Shown: piece by piece, positions 60,930 through 64,000 of the stretch
How positions within the stretch are numbered: the stretch's first letter is position 1
Layout of the letters: each line of letters opens with the position of its first letter
Assembly (NCBI GenBank): GCA_905183005.1
Contig: CAJJDO010000074.1
Location: 62,001 to 126,000, forward strand
Length of the DNA: 64,000 nt
Reading direction: 5' to 3'
Source of the DNA: Paramecium pentaurelia
Taxonomy: Eukaryota > Ciliophora > Oligohymenophorea > Peniculida > Parameciidae
Position numbers and translations under genes: made by a program
Notes under the pieces: generated by a model
Database searches by the model: none
The model's input: only the letters and a program-made list of their open reading frames with translations
Told to the model about the DNA's origin: nothing

Positions 60930-62159
60930 TCAATTAGATATGAACACTCTTAGAAGTAACTCTATAAATATTATGATACTAATTTTAGTACTTGTTTTTA
61001 AACATATGTATTTTCTAATAGAATTTATAAAATCAATTACTTTCTAAATAAAATTAGAAGAATTGTTAAAATAATTCTAATTTTGCTTCTGTAATGTTTA
61101 ACAACAACTCCATAATGGTGTTCCCTCATAAAGGAAATTTTGACATCTTTGCTTAACATTTTTGTACACCATTATGTGATTAGTATTTTCATTTTAGGCC
61201 ATTCAGAATCATTATGTAATTCATGAAATCCCTATTCAAATATTTTGAGTGTTTTCTCTTTAGATTATATAATTCTATAGAAATCAAGGGAATCTAAATG
61301 TGATGCAATCTTGTCCTCTTTACCATGCAATAATAAGATAGGTATTCTGAATTTAGTTGCATTAGGTAAGATAAATTGTTAAAACAAAAGTACATTGTAT
61401 GCAAATTAGATACTCATATAAGGATGCATAAGGTGATCAGTTGCAAGTTTTTTGATATGATGATTATTTTTTGAAGCATATGATAAATTTTGGTATGTAT
61501 TAACTTAGAGATCAGGACATAGTTTTGTCATAAGCTTAAGAGTGAGCATCTTAAATTTTCCATATTTAGCTGGCACTCTTAATTATGCATTACTACATAT
61601 AAGTCCTTAAAATTGAAATGAAGGATTCATTAAACAAAAACTAATGACCATAGAAGCACCAAGAGCATGACAAAATATAAATAAAGGAACTGATCTATCT
61701 ACTAATTGTAAAATAGTGTCTAAATCCATATGCATTTATTCAACAGTTGCTTACCCTCTTATGCCTCCAGAATAACCAAATCCTCTTTAGTCATAGAGGT
61801 AAACTTTAAAATTATTGAACAAAAAACAATCTGTCAACTAGTATGAATAAAATTTGAATTTACTTATTGATAATTTCCTGAATGCTCACCAAATCCATGG
61901 ACTATTATTACTTGAGCATCTACATTTTAAGGAGTAAATTCTTAATAATATAATTAAACTCCATGTGTTTTAGTATCAAGATATCTCCTAGACACCTAAA
62001 AATAGCTAAATTAAGTACAGTGACTTTGGATGTTTATTAAATTCCCAGAAATTATGGATTGAATCCCTTCTTAAACATTTAACTGTCAGATTAGATATCT
62101 GTGCTTTCTGTTCTTTTAGGTGAATCCATCAATCTCTCATCTGTGGTAGAATAGCTCAT
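60930..62159 (-). CDS. Monoglyceride-lipase-like alpha/beta hydrolase lacking the nucleophile Ser
   Basis: 384 residues, three introns (23, 26, 26 nt). Fold markers: VIIVHGFGEHSGNY (oxyanion HG), VYLYDQRGFGYSGG, then the nucleophile elbow FIFCHALGAS where GxSxG reads CHALG, so Ser is Ala. The acid is in LLLHGKEDKIAS and His in GFHELHND. Without the Ser it should not hydrolyse esters by the usual route; it may be a binding protein. C-terminal IRIILTILLILF is hydrophobic and may anchor it to membranes. Confidence 0.87.
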
Positions 62160-62784
62160 TATATATTTATTTTTCTGAACCTTAGAGTCAAATGTATGTG
62201 ATTAAGAATGAGGTATTATCTTTCATTATGACGCAAGCGTTCATTAGATCAATAAAATTTATAAAAATAATATTTTCAGCCATTCTTCAAATCTTAAATA
62301 TGATTGATTCACATCAAAAGAAACCATGAGAGTTGTCAAATACTCAATAATAGAAATATTTATAAATAAATTTATTGAATATGTTTGAAAACAATCATTT
62401 TATTTAAATATATAACTAACATTAATATCTAAAACTTAAATGTGATCAATGATAACAAATGTTTTCAATATCTTTTAAGATCTAATAATATTTTATATGA
62501 TCACTATATCATTACAATCTACATTTATCTATCTTCACATAATGTAATTATAACAGTTAGCATTAAAAACATCATAAGACTTAATTATCTCTTATTTTCA
62601 ATTGCAATTTCATATAATTTCATAATATTTAAACGAACTAATATTTAACCTGCATTTCTTTAAATATAAATATTGAATTTATTAAAATATTTTTATGATT
62701 ATAAAATAAATTTTGGAAATAAGAAATATGAGAGAGTAAAACATATTTATATAACTAAGGATTTATCATATTGTAATTATTATG
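62160..62784. other. Tandem intergenic region
   Basis: 625 bp AT-rich spacer upstream of the hydrolase and downstream of the edge kinase. A plus-strand frame near 62442 has no coding character. No RNA gene seen. Confidence 0.45.
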
Positions 62785-64000
62785 TCAATAGTAATTCGGT
62801 GTTTATTTATTTCTCATTTCAGTATCCCTAGTCATTTTTAATGCTTATTAAATCTTTTTATCAATCTCATTTAATCCATCATCCTACTCTTCCTCTTAAT
62901 AATACATTGTTGATGTCATGTTTTATGGAGACTATAGTGTATGGTATGGAGACTATTCTATTTATTAAGGTAAATGATGAACTTGTTATTATACAAAATA
63001 ATTAGATTAAGCATTTGCTAATTCATTTAAATAAGGTTGTTATTAATATTAATACATATAGGATTATTATGGAGGTTATAATGGTTATGTAATAGTAGGT
63101 TATTATTAAGTTTATTATTAAGGTAATTAGGATGCTAAAATTGGTTATTATTGTGGAAGTACTTATTGTTGATACTAATAAGATGGTTATTATGGTAAAG
63201 TGTGTATTTGCTATGGTTATTAAACTACTTATTATTATTATTGGAATTATTATTAAAATTAAACTGGTACTTAATTTTAAGTTTATTATTATTGATGTTA
63301 AGGTGGTAAAGATTATGAATATTATTAATATTATGGTCTATATGGTGATATAGATTATTAAGGTATAGAAGGTTATTGATATATAAGTGAAAAAGGCTAT
63401 AAATTAAGGATCTAAACTTCGAATTATTTGAGGGCATCCTGATTATAATAATTGATATTACATAAATATCTTAATATGAAGGTCTTTCATCAGGCTATTC
63501 TTTTAATAATTCCCTAACCATTCTGTACCATGGATTTGAATATCCAAGTTATTTGACAGTTTCTAATAATTGTTATAGAAGATGGCCATCAATTCTATTA
63601 GATTTATAAAGATTCTTTCCACTCATTAAAGTTGAACATTCTAACATAGTCACTCCCAATGAATAGACATCTGATTTAGCAGTAATTGAAGGATTGTTGA
63701 GTGAATATAATTGTTCTGGACTTAAATATGCAACTTCTTGATTATTTATTTATCTTTAATAACCTGTTTAATCTGGTTTCAATATACCTAGTTCCTATAA
63801 AGAGTTAAGTATATTTCTTACAGCCATTTTCAAATCATCTGATAATTATATATTGCAAGGTCTTATATCTCCAAGAACTTTATTTTATTCTTCAAGATAG
63901 ATTCCCAATTTAGCAATAGTGAATAACATTTTCCATAGCTCAGCTTCTGTAAAGTATTGATTGGTTTGTCTTCTTGTATCAATTGACTTTTCTAAAGTGT
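62785..64000 (-). CDS. Kinase-like protein with long Gln/Pro tail, 5' end off window
   Basis: 387 residues present, two introns (27 and 23 nt). Kinase part: VLGDIRPCNIQL where HRDLKPEN should be (Gly and Arg replace His and Lys), EVAYLSPEQL as the APE region and SDVYSLGVTMLE. No DFG is present in the visible part, so a pseudokinase. A tail of about 200 residues follows, rich in Gln, Pro, Tyr and Ser (many TAA/TAG codons), ending TRDTEMRNKQTPNYY. The tail looks like a prion-like or protein-binding region. Confidence 0.82.

Noticed and set aside
60820..60960. Apparent fusion of the alpha/beta hydrolase and EF-hand protein, as one frame runs through without TGA
   Set aside because: A standard 26-nt intron at the hydrolase 3' end shifts to a frame that stops at 60930, before the EF-hand start.
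62930..63440. Plus-strand frame rich in Tyr, Gly and Gln resembling a prion domain, with several in-frame TGA codons
   Set aside because: The opposite strand is continuously open as the Gln/Pro tail of a kinase-like protein, in frame after a good intron. The plus-strand reading is its mirror.
1..64000. Possible tRNA, rRNA, transposase, CRISPR array, telomere or bacterial-style operon signals
   Set aside because: None was found by eye; no TTCGA-containing stem-loop with tRNA spacing and no G-rich telomeric repeat. Bacterial features such as ribosome binding sites do not apply.

Overview
This is ciliate macronuclear-type DNA, most likely from a Paramecium species. The sequence is very AT-rich, and coding regions read through many TAA and TAG codons (glutamine), with TGA as the only stop. 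Genes are interrupted by tiny introns, mostly 20-33 nt, starting GT (usually GTA) and ending in AG. Genes are packed on both strands, sometimes with only 12-40 bp between them. I saw no rRNA, tRNA, transposon, CRISPR array or telomeric repeat. Gene models below were made by reading both strands with the ciliate code and placing introns by hand. For nearly all of them the summed exons are an exact multiple of three.

Layout. 1-11.0 kb: a kinase cut by the window edge, a zinc-ribbon/coiled-coil protein, a MAK11/PAK1IP1-like WD40 ribosome-biogenesis factor, a small basic protein, a LENG1-like CIR_N protein, a longin R-SNARE, an unknown protein, a cullin and a deoxynucleoside kinase. 11.4-16.4 kb: a CBM48-CBM48-Kelch protein, an SPT2-like histone chaperone head-to-head with the splicing factor YJU2/CCDC94, and an unknown protein. 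16.8-25.7 kb: a decayed kinase, an Aurora-like kinase with a DFT motif, a long coiled-coil protein, a seven-TM protein, a divergent ubiquitin-eS31 fusion and a possible CFAP91-like axonemal protein. 25.8-30.2 kb: a PH-domain protein, pyroglutamyl-peptidase I, an unknown protein and a three-repeat Myb protein. 30.3-38.1 kb: one giant ankyrin-WGR-PARP of about 2580 aa. 38.4-50.6 kb: a DNAJB13-like radial-spoke Hsp40, a membrane protein head-to-head with a pseudokinase-MORN protein, a PHD/ePHD chromatin protein head-to-head with an unknown gene, a kinase and an AnmK family enzyme. 50.7-64 kb: a dual-specificity phosphatase with gelsolin domains, a kinase remnant with an internal TGA, adenylate kinase, a tandem-PX protein, a kinase, an EF-hand protein, a serine-less alpha/beta hydrolase, and a kinase-like protein with a long Gln/Pro tail that runs off the right edge.

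Main observation. The giant PARP contains, in the middle of its ankyrin region, a near-perfect copy of the histone H3 N-terminal tail (ARTKQTAR, then YGGKAPRK) in which the residue matching H3 lysine 9 is methionine. A second, weaker ART-type tail lies about 1170 residues earlier, at the start of a comparable ankyrin block. A histone mimic with a K9-to-M change inside a poly(ADP-ribose) polymerase suggests a link between PARP activity and H3 tail enzymes. Other chromatin genes here (SPT2-like, PHD/ePHD, Myb) do not form an operon with it. A second theme is the large number of kinase-like genes, many with altered catalytic motifs, as expected for the expanded Paramecium kinome.
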